Part shown: positions 1 through 7,929 of the stretch, piece after piece
Numbering within the stretch: position 1 is the first letter of the stretch
Layout of the letters: every line of letters begins with the position of its first letter
Assembly (NCBI RefSeq): GCF_022601715.1
Contig: NZ_JAKVIM010000011.1
Span: 62,001-126,000, forward strand
Source: Acinetobacter zhairuonensis
Lineage (GTDB): Bacteria > Pseudomonadota > Gammaproteobacteria > Pseudomonadales > Moraxellaceae
Direction: 5' to 3'
Length of the DNA: 64,000 nt
Made by a program: the position numbers and the translations under genes
The notes under the pieces: model-generated
What the model was told of the DNA's origin: nothing
Databases searched by the model: none
What the model saw: only the letters and a program-made list of their open reading frames with translations

Positions 1-626
1 TCAAAACTAATGTCACCCTTGTCAAATAAGGTGTCCAAATTTGGTGTTAGTAGTAACCCATTGAATGGATCTAAACGAGCTGATTCATCAATTGCCCATG
101 GGATAATGTGCGAAGCTTTAAGATGTTCCATGTGGTTATAGCCAGTAACAGAGCAACCACCCCAATAGTTTTGTAGAGCTTCCCTAAATTTATCCTGACC
201 AACTCGTACTTTCGTTAATGCTTTGGACTCAGTAATTAGTTCTTGAGTATTTAAGTTAGGGGCTGTACTTGAGGCTTTAGTTTGTAAGCCAAACATTAAA
301 TTAATGAATTGGTGTAGTTGAGCTTTTGTCTCAAAGTCAAAGGTGAGAGCTGGATTGGAAGATGCTCCAGCAGGAGTGTAACCTTTGTAGTTTGAGCTAC
401 GACCCACTACTCCGCCGTGTACTGGAATAGTTTTTGCTGCTTCTAGCTTCGATTCGTACTGCAAGGGGATAGCTAAGACTAGCTTCTTACTCTCATCTGG
501 TTTTTTAATATGAACCAAATGAGACAAAGCAGGATGACTTAAGCGGTATACTTTTTTAGTGCTGCCATCTTCAAAAAAACCTAGGCTTAATAGCTCTGAA
601 AGAATAGTTTCTGCAATTAGATACAT
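1..626 (-). CDS. HNH endonuclease, C-terminal end missing (runs off left edge)
   Basis: Reading leftward from ATG at 626-624, an open frame of 208 codons runs to the window edge. The first ~120 residues look like a winged-helix-like or substrate-recognition part with no family I can name. The visible end carries an HNH_2-type nuclease core: CSVTG, then ASHIIPW with the metal-site histidine, then NGLLLTPNLDTLFDKG with the conserved Asn and the usual D-x-L-F-D ending. Proteins of this kind act as restriction-like or mobile-element DNA endonucleases. It lies in the same accessory stretch as a broken type I restriction gene, which fits a decayed restriction island. The last residues are outside the window, so completeness cannot be judged. 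Confidence 0.85.
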   Translation of the reverse strand, partial: MYLIAETILSELLSLGFFEDGSTKKVYRLSHPALSHLVHIKKPDESKKLVLAIPLQYESKLEAAKTIPVHGGVVGRSSNYKGYTPAGASSNPALTFDFETKAQLHQFINLMFGLQTKASSTAPNLNTQELITESKALTKVRVGQDKFREALQNYWGGCSVTGYNHMEHLKASHIIPWAIDESARLDPFNGLLLTPNLDTLFDKGDISF

Positions 627-745
627 ACTTTTTATAACCCATCGTTGTGATTAATTTTAGTATGAAGGGTGGAAGTAGGAAGTTTATGGGAAAAATGAAC
701 TTTGTGAACTATTTGTTTGATTTGTAGTCTTTTTGGGTTGTATGG

Positions 746-760
746 CTAGATAGGATATTT
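746..760 (-). repeat. Copy of scattered motif AAATATCCTATCTAG
   Basis: On the minus strand this reads AAATATCCTATCTAG, an exact 15-base match to 2957-2971. Shorter copies sharing ATCCTATCTA lie at 2748-2759 and 2838-2848. All are within the left accessory segment and none is in a clear gene. Confidence 0.6.
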
Positions 761-900
761 GTAGAACTTGAGAGTATTAGATGCTTACATTATATTAAAT
801 GAGTGGCTGCAACCACTCTAACCACTTCTTAATAAACTGATCTACTGATTAGTACTAAGAACAAGAACACGATGATTAGTGTGAATAATCGCATCGTATA

Positions 901-930
901 AAGCCTCCTTGTAAAAGGGGGCTTTTCTTT
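901..930 (+). terminator. Rho-independent terminator
   Basis: AAGCCTCC (901-908) pairs with GGGGGCTT (917-924) around an 8-base loop, with one G-T pair, followed by a T-rich tail. No annotated gene ends just upstream on the plus strand, so it may end a short untranslated RNA starting near 780. Confidence 0.6.
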
Positions 931-941
931 TATGCTTTAAA

Positions 942-968
942 GAAAAGGTGTCTATGGGACACCTTTTC
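942..968. repeat. Perfect 11-bp inverted repeat
   Basis: GAAAAGGTGTC (942-952) and GACACCTTTTC (958-968) form a perfect stem with a 5-base loop. The half-site GACACCT recurs at about 989 and 1020, so it may be a protein-binding element as well as a hairpin. Confidence 0.6.
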
Positions 969-995
969 TCGTTGATAGGTTTCTCTCAGACACCT

Positions 996-1289
996 TTACG
1001 CCTGTTTCAGTGTCTGTGTGACACCTATGCGAAGCCCAGCACTTACCATGCCCTTAGGAATCCCTGCCAAGGGATGACGACATAGGCATGGGAAGTGGCT
1101 TGATAAGAGGTAGATTTGAATCAACCTTGTTAATAGTAATAAGAAGCGTAGGCCTGTGATAATCAAAGATAGATCGTCAGATGTCTGTGACAGGACTTCA
1201 AATACTTCCAGCAGGTGAATGATATGAAGTGTAAACGATACGATCTTATCAAGGACGGATAACATTTGGTAAATGCGTTTTAGGGACAT
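996..1289 (-). CDS. Doubtful small hydrophobic protein, 97 aa
   Basis: An ATG-started frame of 97 codons encodes a protein rich in Leu and Ile with two hydrophobic stretches (residues ~15-33 and ~42-62), which could be membrane helices. A weak AAGG lies upstream. No family is recognised. The C-terminal third looks like random translation, and the surrounding DNA is full of hairpins. I keep it only as a possibility; a chance ORF is at least as likely. Confidence 0.2.
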   Translation of the reverse strand: MSLKRIYQMLSVLDKIVSFTLHIIHLLEVFEVLSQTSDDLSLIITGLRFLLLLTRLIQIYLLSSHFPCLCRHPLAGIPKGMVSAGLRIGVTQTLKQA

Positions 1290-1578
1290 ATAAACTCGAC
1301 TAACCTTATAAAGTTAGTTCCTTATTATTCACATCTAAAAACAGCCATTTCTCCAGTTTTCCTACTTTGAATATCTACCTGTCATCGATGTTTGTAGAGC
1401 GTATTAGACAAGGCTAAGAATGTTCTGTATATAAACCAATAAGAAGAGAAGTAAACTAAACCAAGCATATAAGAATTAGATCATTGCTGGTTGTAGGTAA
1501 CATGACCAAGGATGAGATAACTAAAGCGGCTAGGTGAGGTGTTGTAACTGTTCGCCGTTTAAGAAGGTCATAATTTAA

Positions 1579-1643
1579 TTTACCCGATCAGATGAAGTTC
1601 ATACGCCACTCCGTTTGTATGAACATGCATCTGATCAGGTAAA
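1579..1643. repeat. Large imperfect palindrome with 12-base loop
   Basis: Arms 1579-1604 and 1617-1643 are inverted copies differing at a few positions: TTTACC, then GATCAGATG, then GTTCATAC, each facing its complement. The loop reads GCCACTCCGTTT. Its CACTCCG is also found, inverted, in the loop of the perfect palindrome at 3145-3200, so the two hairpins look related. Confidence 0.75.
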
Positions 1644-1720
1644 GCCATTCGGGTTATGGGAAATTACTTAAGTTAGTACGAGGGTAGTGTTTACGCCGTT
1701 TAAAACCATAGAGCAAAACA

Positions 1721-1730
1721 CCCCCCCCCC
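1721..1730. repeat. Run of ten cytosines
   Basis: Ten C followed by GGG, about 150 bp upstream of the gene at 1882. Homopolymer C/G runs of this length are rare in AT-rich DNA and slip during replication. Here it is intergenic, so any effect would be on transcription. Confidence 0.7.
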
Positions 1731-1881
1731 GGGAGGTCATGCCAGGAAAAGGATTCTTATGTTGGAGAGTTAACTTTCTAGATAGATAAGAGCTTTTAGA
1801 GTGTGCGCTTCGCGCACTTGAATGGAGAACATCAAAAGATAGTTCCCATTGTACTGAGTTCAATCTACAGGAAGTTTAAGC

Positions 1882-2313
1882 ATGAACATTCAAACCAAAG
1901 CAGTCCTTACCTTTACCCAAGAAGACATCATTAATGCACTTTTAGCTTATGCTGAAAGCCAAGGTTTTGAGGCTGGTGATAAGGATGTTGTTGCACAAGA
2001 CATTCCAGAGGAATTAGCTCTTGTGATTATGAGTAAGCCTGAAACATTATCAGGCCTTCAGGCGGAGATAATAGAAGCCAACTCTAGCAAGTCTGGAGCT
2101 ATTCCTGCCCCAAGTGAAGCCAAGGTTACAGAGGTGGTCTCTAATCACCTTTCACAGGCCCCACATGAGCCTAAAGCTCAGGGAGTACTTGTTAGTGAGG
2201 GCAGTGAACCTAGCACTCAAACCAATGAAAAGAAGCGCACAAGAAGCATCTTTGATGACGATGTTGAAGATGTACCCACGCCAAAGAAAATGACAACTAA
2301 TCTGTTTGCATAA
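1882..2313 (+). CDS. Hypothetical acidic island protein, 143 aa
   Basis: Starts at ATG 1882, with AGGAAG about 8 bases upstream. The N-terminal ~55 residues are predicted helical (FTQEDIINALLAYAESQG...). The middle is low-complexity and rich in Ser, Pro and Glu. The end is a charged tail: basic KKRTR followed by SIFDDD and DVPTPKK. An acidic tail after a linker recalls proteins that dock on DNA-replication or repair partners, but that is only an analogy. I do not recognise a family. Codon use looks real and it has its own ribosome site, so it is probably expressed cargo of the island. Confidence 0.65.
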   Translation: MNIQTKAVLTFTQEDIINALLAYAESQGFEAGDKDVVAQDIPEELALVIMSKPETLSGLQAEIIEANSSKSGAIPAPSEAKVTEVVSNHLSQAPHEPKAQGVLVSEGSEPSTQTNEKKRTRSIFDDDVEDVPTPKKMTTNLFA

Positions 2314-2956
2314 CAGGGCTTTCAATTAGCTAGGGCTACATTTATGTAGCTCTAGCCAAAAGTAGAAAAGTTAGACAAATTTAAAGAAATTGTATTCTTA
2401 TCATACACTTGAAAACTATTTTGCTTGACAGTGCTCTTGACAGGTCTAAAATCCCTTTTATTCCCCTAATAGTGCTAAAGAGTGCTTTTAAGGCTTCGTT
2501 CCAGTGCGCAACGCGCACACTAGCTAGAAGAACTAATAGTACTAAAAGGCTAGGACGTAAAAAAAGAAAACCGATAGTCTAAGTGCCCATTTCGTAATTC
2601 CGATATACCACCGAAATCCTAAATCAAATTGGCATCCCTGAAAGCTATGTAGGGCTTATTACTGGGGTGTTTGATTCAAGTACCTTGCCGATATACTAAA
2701 GCTGCTCATAGTGATTCAATCGACTGTATCTAGCCGATAGCTTATGCATATCCTATCTAATTAGTAACTTGTATTCTTGATCCTTGAAAAGTGTTTAGTC
2801 GTCATTTTAGTAATAGTTTGAGTAACTAGGGGAAATTATCCTATCTAGATGATGAGGGGTATAACGCTGTCCAGTCCTTGTATTCAATCGGTATGCTTAA
2901 ATGAAACTCTGCTTGAAGTTCAGGGGCTAAATTACTTTGAAGGCTGAATAGGCATC

Positions 2957-2971
2957 AAATATCCTATCTAG
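2957..2971 (+). repeat. Copy of scattered motif AAATATCCTATCTAG
   Basis: Exact 15-base match, in opposite orientation, to 746-760. Partial copies at 2748-2759 and 2838-2848 share ATCCTATCTA. Recurrence four times in 2.3 kb of non-coding island DNA is more than expected by chance. Confidence 0.6.
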
Positions 2972-3144
2972 GGAATATATGGAATTGAGGATACTACTGA
3001 ATTTTCTTGGTGAGCTTGGAAAGACTTTTAAAAGAGGGTAAATGTATATAAATTAAAACAAGTGATTGATTTATAAGCATTTAATCTTAAATTCTATGGA
3101 CTTGTCTGTTGACATGATTTATTCTCTATTTCATACAATGCTTT

Positions 3145-3200
3145 GCCCTATTTTGTAATACTTAACGAGCGGAGTGAAGTTAAGTATTACAAAATAGGGC
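3145..3200. repeat. Perfect 22-bp inverted repeat, 12-base loop
   Basis: Arms 3145-3166 and 3179-3200 are exact reverse complements over 22 bases (outer end GCCCTATTTT, inner end CTTAAC), with loop GAGCGGAGTGAA. There is no T tract after it, so it is not an ordinary terminator. The loop contains the complement of CACTCCG found in the 1579-1643 hairpin loop. Confidence 0.85.
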
Positions 3201-3408
3201 TCTATAAGGCTCACATCTACTTTACCCCCGCCAAATCCATATCCCGCCTTCAACTCTTTCGGTAGATTGATCCGATAGGATAATAATCTTCATAGTAGTC
3301 ATTGTATGGTTCTAAGTTTGAACAAACGAATGGATTAAGTCTGGGTAAGAGTAGGCTTATACGTGAATAATCACCTAAAATGCGCCCCTCATTTTATAAG
3401 GGGGTGGT

Positions 3409-3495
3409 ATGGACTACGATGACTTAAAGAAGATTGCAAAAGAGATATACCTCGAAGCAAATAATCAGAATAGGCGATGCGAAGTCTCGCTCTAA
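3409..3495 (+). CDS. Short ORF, 28 aa, probable 5' fragment of a broken gene
   Basis: ATG at 3409 has a good upstream AAGGGGGTGGT. The frame encodes 28 residues beginning [20 protein letters not shown] and stops at 3495, inside the start of the hsdR remnant in a different frame. The good start signal and charged helical sequence suggest the first codons of a gene whose remainder was lost when the hsdR fragment was joined here. It could instead be a genuine micro-ORF. Confidence 0.35.
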   Translation: MDYDDLKKIAKEIYLEANNQNRRCEVSL

Positions 3496-5449
3496 CATCG
3501 TAGTAATTGCAGATGAGGCACATCGCTCTCAGTATGGCTTTAATGCCAAAGAAGTTGATGTAAAAGATGCTAATGGCAAAGTGGTTGGCAAGCGTACTGT
3601 GTATGGTTTTGCAAAGTACATGCGAGATGCTTTACCGAATGCGACTTACCTTGGTTTCACAGGAACACCAATTGAAAAGACAGATGTAAATACGCCAGCA
3701 GTCTTTGGAAACTATGTAGACATCTATGACATTTCTCAGGCAGTAGAAGATGGTGCAACTGTCCGAATTTTCTATGAAAGCCGTTTGGCTAAAATTGCGA
3801 TCAGTGATGAAGGTAAAGAACTCATTGAGCAGTTTGATGAGCAATTTAGCGAAGATGATTTAAACCAGACTCAAAAAGAACGTGCAAAATGGGCGCGAGT
3901 AGAAGGACTCATTGGTAGTAAAGAACGTATTAGAGCAATTGCAAAAGACATTGTAGAACACTTTGAGCAGCGTCTAGTAGCCAATGCAAACCAAGGGAAA
4001 GGCATGATCGTGAGCATGTCACGCCGTATAGCTGTAGATCTCTATAATGAGATAGTAAAAATTAAGCCTGAATGGCATAGCGATGATTTAAACGATGGCG
4101 TAATTAAAGTTGTAATGACTTCTGCTGCCTCTGATGGTGAGGATATAGCAAAGCATCACACGACTAAGCAGCAACGACAAACTCTAGCAAATCGAATGAA
4201 AGATGATAATGACAAGCTGAAGCTCGTCATTGTTCGTGATATGTGGCTAACTGGTTTTGATGCACCAAGTATGCATACACTTTACATCGACAAGCCAATG
4301 AAAGGTCATAACCTCATGCAAGCCATTGCACGAGTAAACCGAGTGTATAAAGACAAGATAGGTGGTTTAGTCGTTGACTACTTGGGAATTGCTTCTGACC
4401 TTAAAGAAGCCCTATCTTTCTATTCAGAAGCGGGTGGTAAAGGTGATCCTGCTCTCATCCAAGATGAAGCAGCGACTATCTTACAAGAAAAGCTAGAAGT
4501 ACTTGATTGCATCATGCACGGCTATGACTATCGAGAATACTTCACTGCAACGACCTCTAGGAAGCTCAGCATAATTTTGGAAGCTGAAGATCACATTCTA
4601 GGTGTTGATCAAGGGCAGGGAAGAACACGTTTTTTAAATGCTGTAGCTGCTATGTCGCAGGCATTTGCATTGGCAACGCCACACCCATCAGCAATGGAGG
4701 CTGCACATATCGTGGCATTCTTCCAAGCAGTGAAAGCGCGTTTAGCTAAGTTTGATTATGGTACAGGCAAAATAACTGGTTTAAGTAATTCAGAGCTTGA
4801 AGCCAAGGTAAAACAAACCATAGATGAAGCATTGGTAACCGAGCAAGTTGTAGCCATCTTTGATGCTGCAGGAATTCAAAAACCAGACATTTCGATTCTT
4901 TCTGATGAGTTCATGCAAGAAATGAAAGGCTATGAGCATAAAAACATTGCCTTAGAAACGTTGAAGAAGTTACTGAGTGATGAAATTAAGATGCGTGGTC
5001 ATCGCAGTGTTACTCAGGGCAAGAAACTGATGGATATGTTGAGTACTGCCATTAAGGGTTATCAGAATAAAGTTCTTACAGCAGCACAAGTCATTGATGA
5101 GCTAATCAAGTTAGCTAAAGCCATCCAAGAGTCAGATAAGTTGGCACAAGAGCTGAAACTTACTGAATATGAATATGCCTTCTATTCTGCTGTCGCTGAA
5201 AATGACAGTGCAAGAGAACTAATGCAGAAAGAGATCCTAAGAGAACTTGCTGTAGTGCTCACTGAGTCTATTCGAAAGAATGTCACTTTGGATTGGACAA
5301 TTAAAGAAGCTGCGCGAGCGAAGCTAAGAGTCATTGTGAAGCGACTTTTGAAAAAGTATGGTTATCCGCCTGATATGGCATTACTGGCTACTGAGACTGT
5401 GCTCGAACAGGCAGAATTGCTGGCTGAGGGCTTCGCAGAAGCAGCTTAA
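3434..5449 (+). pseudogene. hsdR: Type I restriction enzyme R subunit, N-terminally truncated
   Basis: The 671-residue frame matches the C-terminal two thirds of HsdR, the ATP-driven translocase/nuclease of type I restriction. Near the start is the DEAH-box motif [12 protein letters not shown], followed by GFTGTPI (motif III), and later [11 protein letters not shown] and [13 protein letters not shown] (motifs V/VI), then the long helical C-terminal region. Full HsdR is about 1000 residues. The nuclease domain and Walker A part (~300 residues) are missing. The only start is a TTG at 3434 in sequence that no longer resembles HsdR, and a different reading frame overlaps it. No hsdM or hsdS lies in the window, so the system is inactive here. 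The motor part is intact and has no internal stops, implying a recent loss or reuse. Confidence 0.88.
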
Positions 5450-5473
5450 CTGTGTAGTTTTTGGGGGAGCTTT

Positions 5474-5513
5474 AGGTACTCATTTTTGCGAATAAGTACC
5501 TAGATGAGTACCT
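5474..5513. repeat. Repeated GTACCT arm-type sites next to the tRNA remnant
   Basis: AGGTACTCAT (5474-5483) faces ATGAGTACCT (5504-5513), with a further AGTACCT at 5495-5501. Three copies of a 7-base element, one inverted, 50-90 bp from a tRNA 3' end are what integrase arm sites look like. Confidence 0.45.
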
Positions 5514-5560
5514 GAGCCTATGCTACACTACAAAAAGTGCTTATGTGTCAAAGAGATGAC

Positions 5561-5590
5561 GTGTCGGTTCGAGTCCGACCCTCGGGACCA
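5561..5590 (+). other. tRNA 3' end remnant: likely island attachment site
   Basis: The stem GTCGG-TTCGAGT-CCGAC is a complete T arm, followed by CCTCGGG, discriminator A and CCA: the 3' end of a tRNA (Leu-type by feel, not certain). No D or anticodon arm precedes it; the upstream bases do not fold as a tRNA. Integrated islands at tRNA genes leave such a 3' copy at one end. The segment 1-5.59 kb would be the island and the intact tRNA lies further left. Confidence 0.7.
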
Positions 5591-5602
5591 AATATTAAAG
5601 AG

Positions 5603-5634
5603 CCCTCAAGCATATTAAGACTTGGGGGTTTTTT
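5603..5634 (+). terminator. Terminator after the tRNA remnant
   Basis: CCCTCAAG (5603-5610) pairs with CTTGGGGG (5621-5628, one G-T pair), then six T. Its position just behind the tRNA end suggests it is the original tRNA terminator and that the chromosome proper starts here. Confidence 0.75.
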
Positions 5635-5752
5635 ATTGTCTAAAGTTTTGTATGTTCCGCCTTAAACTTTTTTAGATAATCGTCTTCAGCTTTTGATTCC
5701 TTCAATAACACGCTATGTTATGCCTGAAGATTGCATTATTTGGAAAAAAACA

Positions 5753-6286
5753 ATGAATAAGAAAATCACTTGGTCAATTATCGGCTTGTTGTTGATTGTT
5801 TTGGGTTATGTTTATGCCACGCCTTATCTGGTGTTAAATAAGATGAAAAATGCGGCACAAGCAGGCGATAGTGCCAAACTCTCTGAATATATTGATTATT
5901 CAAGTGTGCGACAAAATCTAAAAGATCAGATCAATTCGCACATGCTTCAAGAATTAGGCATAGATGAAAAAAGCCGTTTGGCGAATTTGGGACAAAAACT
6001 GGCTTCAACGCTGTTAGATAAAATGGTCGATAGCGTGGTGACACCAGAGGGAATGACGATGGTGTTACAAGGGCGGGGTCTGAAAGAAGTTTATCAAGCT
6101 AAAGTGACGCAAGAAACTGCTGAAGTCAAACAACAACATAAGCCTCAATATAAAGCAGGGTATACTTCTTGGCAGAATTTTGAAGTACAGATTCAAGCAC
6201 CTGAGTACTCAAGAGTAATCAAGATCAACATGGTGCGAGATGGTTTCAGTTGGAAGGTTAACAAGGTTGGCATTCCATTGCAGTAA
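5753..6286 (+). CDS. DUF2939-like membrane-anchored protein, 177 aa
   Basis: I start at ATG 5753 because the protein then opens with MNKKITWSIIGLLLIVLGYV, a single N-terminal membrane helix; the 20 upstream in-frame codons look untranslated. The rest (GDSAKLSEYIDYSSVRQNLK... and ...SRVIKINMVRDGFSWKVNKVGIPL) matches the layout of DUF2939 proteins, in which a short helical part precedes a beta-rich periplasmic part. Function of the family is unknown. No cysteine lipobox is present. It is followed after 19 bp by another one-helix protein, suggesting a two-gene envelope operon. No strong ribosome site is seen. Confidence 0.65.
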   Translation: MNKKITWSIIGLLLIVLGYVYATPYLVLNKMKNAAQAGDSAKLSEYIDYSSVRQNLKDQINSHMLQELGIDEKSRLANLGQKLASTLLDKMVDSVVTPEGMTMVLQGRGLKEVYQAKVTQETAEVKQQHKPQYKAGYTSWQNFEVQIQAPEYSRVIKINMVRDGFSWKVNKVGIPLQ

Positions 6287-6305
6287 GCAAGATTAGAGTA
6301 AGTCG

Positions 6306-6833
6306 ATGTTTGGTAAACAGAAAACACAATCAACGCGTAAGCAGCCTGTCAAAATGATTTTGGTGATCGGGTTGGTTGTAGCAGCATTATTCGCGAGTGC
6401 GGGTGTGTTTTATTATTATGTCATTTTTGTGCCAAAGCTGGAGCAGCAAAAACTTGATTTGGAACAACAGAAAATCAAGCAAAAGCAAGAAGAGCAAAAG
6501 GCACTCAAGAAAAAACAATGGCAGGCAGAACAGCGAAAGCAGGTTTATCAAAACTGCATTAATGATGCGGAGCAGAGCTATAACAACAATTGGGCGAATA
6601 CATGCCAGCAGCTTGTTGAACAGAATCAGAACAATCTAGAGCAATGTTTAAATGATCGTAGAGTTATGCTCAATCCATTTAAGGGCGAAACTTACTGTTT
6701 AGAATTGTTTGGTAAAACTGAATTCAATGCAAATTGTGAATTACCCGTGGACGTTGCTGATCAATTAGAGCGAAATCGGGTACAGGCTAAACAAGCCTGC
6801 GCCAGTGAAGCTCAAAATATGGTGTTCGAGTAA
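6306..6833 (+). CDS. Hypothetical one-helix membrane protein with coiled coil, 175 aa
   Basis: Residues ~17-40 are a membrane helix (MILVIGLVVAALFASAGVFY), followed by a Gln/Lys/Glu-rich coiled coil (~45-80) and a C-terminal domain with six cysteines (NCIND, NTCQQ, EQCLND, YCLEL, NCELP, QACAS). The paired cysteines suggest disulphides in the periplasm. No family is recognised. It lies 19 bp after the DUF2939-like gene and probably shares its transcript. A shorter ORF in another frame within it is a shadow. Confidence 0.65.
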   Translation: MFGKQKTQSTRKQPVKMILVIGLVVAALFASAGVFYYYVIFVPKLEQQKLDLEQQKIKQKQEEQKALKKKQWQAEQRKQVYQNCINDAEQSYNNNWANTCQQLVEQNQNNLEQCLNDRRVMLNPFKGETYCLELFGKTEFNANCELPVDVADQLERNRVQAKQACASEAQNMVFE

Positions 6834-7261
6834 ATCGTTATTCAATCCGAATACTTGAATTGGTGTATTTCCAGACTCAAGTATTCGACGTTATTTTGAG
6901 GGTCGCCGTAATTGATATTCAGTATAGGCACGATATCCTCTAGTTTTTAAATGTTATGGATTGGCAAAATATTAGATTTAAATGGCAGAGATAATAAGAG
7001 TGTTGTTTTGATCCTTGAGGCTTTAATCTATTGATCTAAACTCTATTTAAATAACAAATAAGACAATTGACTGAACTATATATAAAGCAAAAATAATTTA
7101 AGTAAATCGAATAATTACATTATATATAAATCTATTTTTTATATTTAATTAAAATTGATGCGAAATTTGAATCAATTGTTGAAAAGCAGTTTGCTACAAT
7201 CGCGCATTCTTTCGAACTATTCAAAATAGATAAAGAATTTAAAAGAAATAAGGGGTGTGAT
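6834..7261. other. Intergenic, AT-rich, with a perfect 11-bp inverted repeat
   Basis: CGAATACTTGA (6848-6858) faces TCAAGTATTCG (6877-6887), 15 bp after the stop of the coiled-coil gene. The loop is 18 bases and no T run follows, so termination is uncertain. The remaining ~370 bp is very AT-rich (7060-7160) and probably carries the promoter of the next gene; I see no further structure. Confidence 0.55.
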
Positions 7262-7678
7262 TTGAAGGTCGAAATTGCGGGCGTGGTATTGGCGGTTGTT
7301 TTCTTTAGCGGTTTAATGTTGATTGGGCGAAGAAATCGAGCAAATTGTCATGATGCACATTCAATGGCATCTCAACTTGATTCAAAGGAGCAAAAAGAAA
7401 GCCTTAGTGCTGAGCCTGTATGCTTATGTGAACCATGTAGAACGATTGAAATTTTATATCAAAATTCAAAGGGACAAATGACGATTCGCGATATTGATGT
7501 GCTTCGTGTTTATCAAGAAAATCAGCAATGGTATGTCGAGGCATTCTGTCACCTGCTTACGGAGCAACGTATTTTTCAGGTAGAGCAAATTAAATGTTTA
7601 AAATGTCCAAAGCATTGTTCTCGTTTAATTAATTCTGCAGAAATTTTGGAATATTTAACTAAGCATATTTCTTTATAG
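7262..7678 (+). CDS. Membrane-anchored WYL-like protein, 138 aa
   Basis: The start is TTG at 7262, behind AAGGGG; no ATG lies upstream in frame. Residues 5-23 are a membrane helix. The part from ~60 (IEILYQNSKGQMTIRDIDVLRVYQ, then WYVEAFCHLLTEQRIFQVEQI) has the alternation of the WYL ligand-sensing fold, including the AFCHL...R.F strand seen in WYL regulators. There is also a Cys cluster (CLCEPC, CLKC, C). WYL domains normally sit in DNA-binding regulators; here there is no helix-turn-helix, only a membrane anchor. Function unknown; it may sense a nucleotide or other ligand at the inner membrane. Confidence 0.6.
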   Translation: MKVEIAGVVLAVVFFSGLMLIGRRNRANCHDAHSMASQLDSKEQKESLSAEPVCLCEPCRTIEILYQNSKGQMTIRDIDVLRVYQENQQWYVEAFCHLLTEQRIFQVEQIKCLKCPKHCSRLINSAEILEYLTKHISL

Positions 7679-7883
7679 GTATTGAGATACTTTTAAACTA
7701 AGTCTTATAAGCTGAACTATACGAGTATCAGTTTGTTATTTATAAGTACAGGATTTCTTTTTATATCCAATATGAGAATACTTATTCAGTTTGATTCCTT
7801 TGATGTGATGGGAAATTTATTTTTGCAAATAGAGATGTCAATTTTGGAACTGAATATTATTATTGGCTGTGCCTGAAAATAGA

Positions 7884-7917
7884 AAAACCAAGACTGTTCA
7901 AAACAATCTTGGTTTTT
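7884..7917. terminator. Bidirectional terminator
   Basis: AAAAACCAAGA and its complement TCTTGGTTTTT form a long stem with A and T tracts on either side, 13 bp from the 3' end of the transaminase gene. It can end transcripts from both strands. Confidence 0.8.
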
Positions 7918-7929
7918 AAGAACTAAAAA

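Larger units (their letters stand above)
627..1881. other. Gene-poor stretch with hairpins
   Basis: No convincing gene fills this 1.25 kb. It holds an 801-818 hairpin (GAGTGG/CCACTC), a terminator at 901-930, an 11-bp inverted repeat at 942-968, a doubtful minus-strand ORF at 996-1289, a large imperfect palindrome at 1579-1643, a run of ten C at 1721-1730 and a small hairpin around 1801-1818 (GTGCGC/GCGCAC). The density of dyads and lack of codon structure suggest decayed island DNA or untranslated RNAs. Confidence 0.5.
2314..3408. other. Gene-free stretch, decayed island DNA
   Basis: About 1.1 kb without a supportable gene. It contains three copies of the ATCCTATCTA motif (2748, 2838, 2961), a GTGCGC/GCGCAC hairpin near 2505, two CTTGACAG copies near 2424-2442, and the perfect palindrome at 3145-3200. 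A CCCC/GGGG dyad around 3386-3404 precedes the short ORF at 3409. Confidence 0.5.

Noticed and set aside
1654..1863. 69-codon minus-strand ORF
   Set aside because: Depends on reading through the ten-C run; no ribosome site and no recognisable sequence.
5521..5590. Complete tRNA gene
   Set aside because: Only the T arm, acceptor 3' strand and CCA are present; no D or anticodon arm folds in the upstream bases.
6397..6639. 80-codon ORF
   Set aside because: Alternate frame inside the coiled-coil membrane protein gene.
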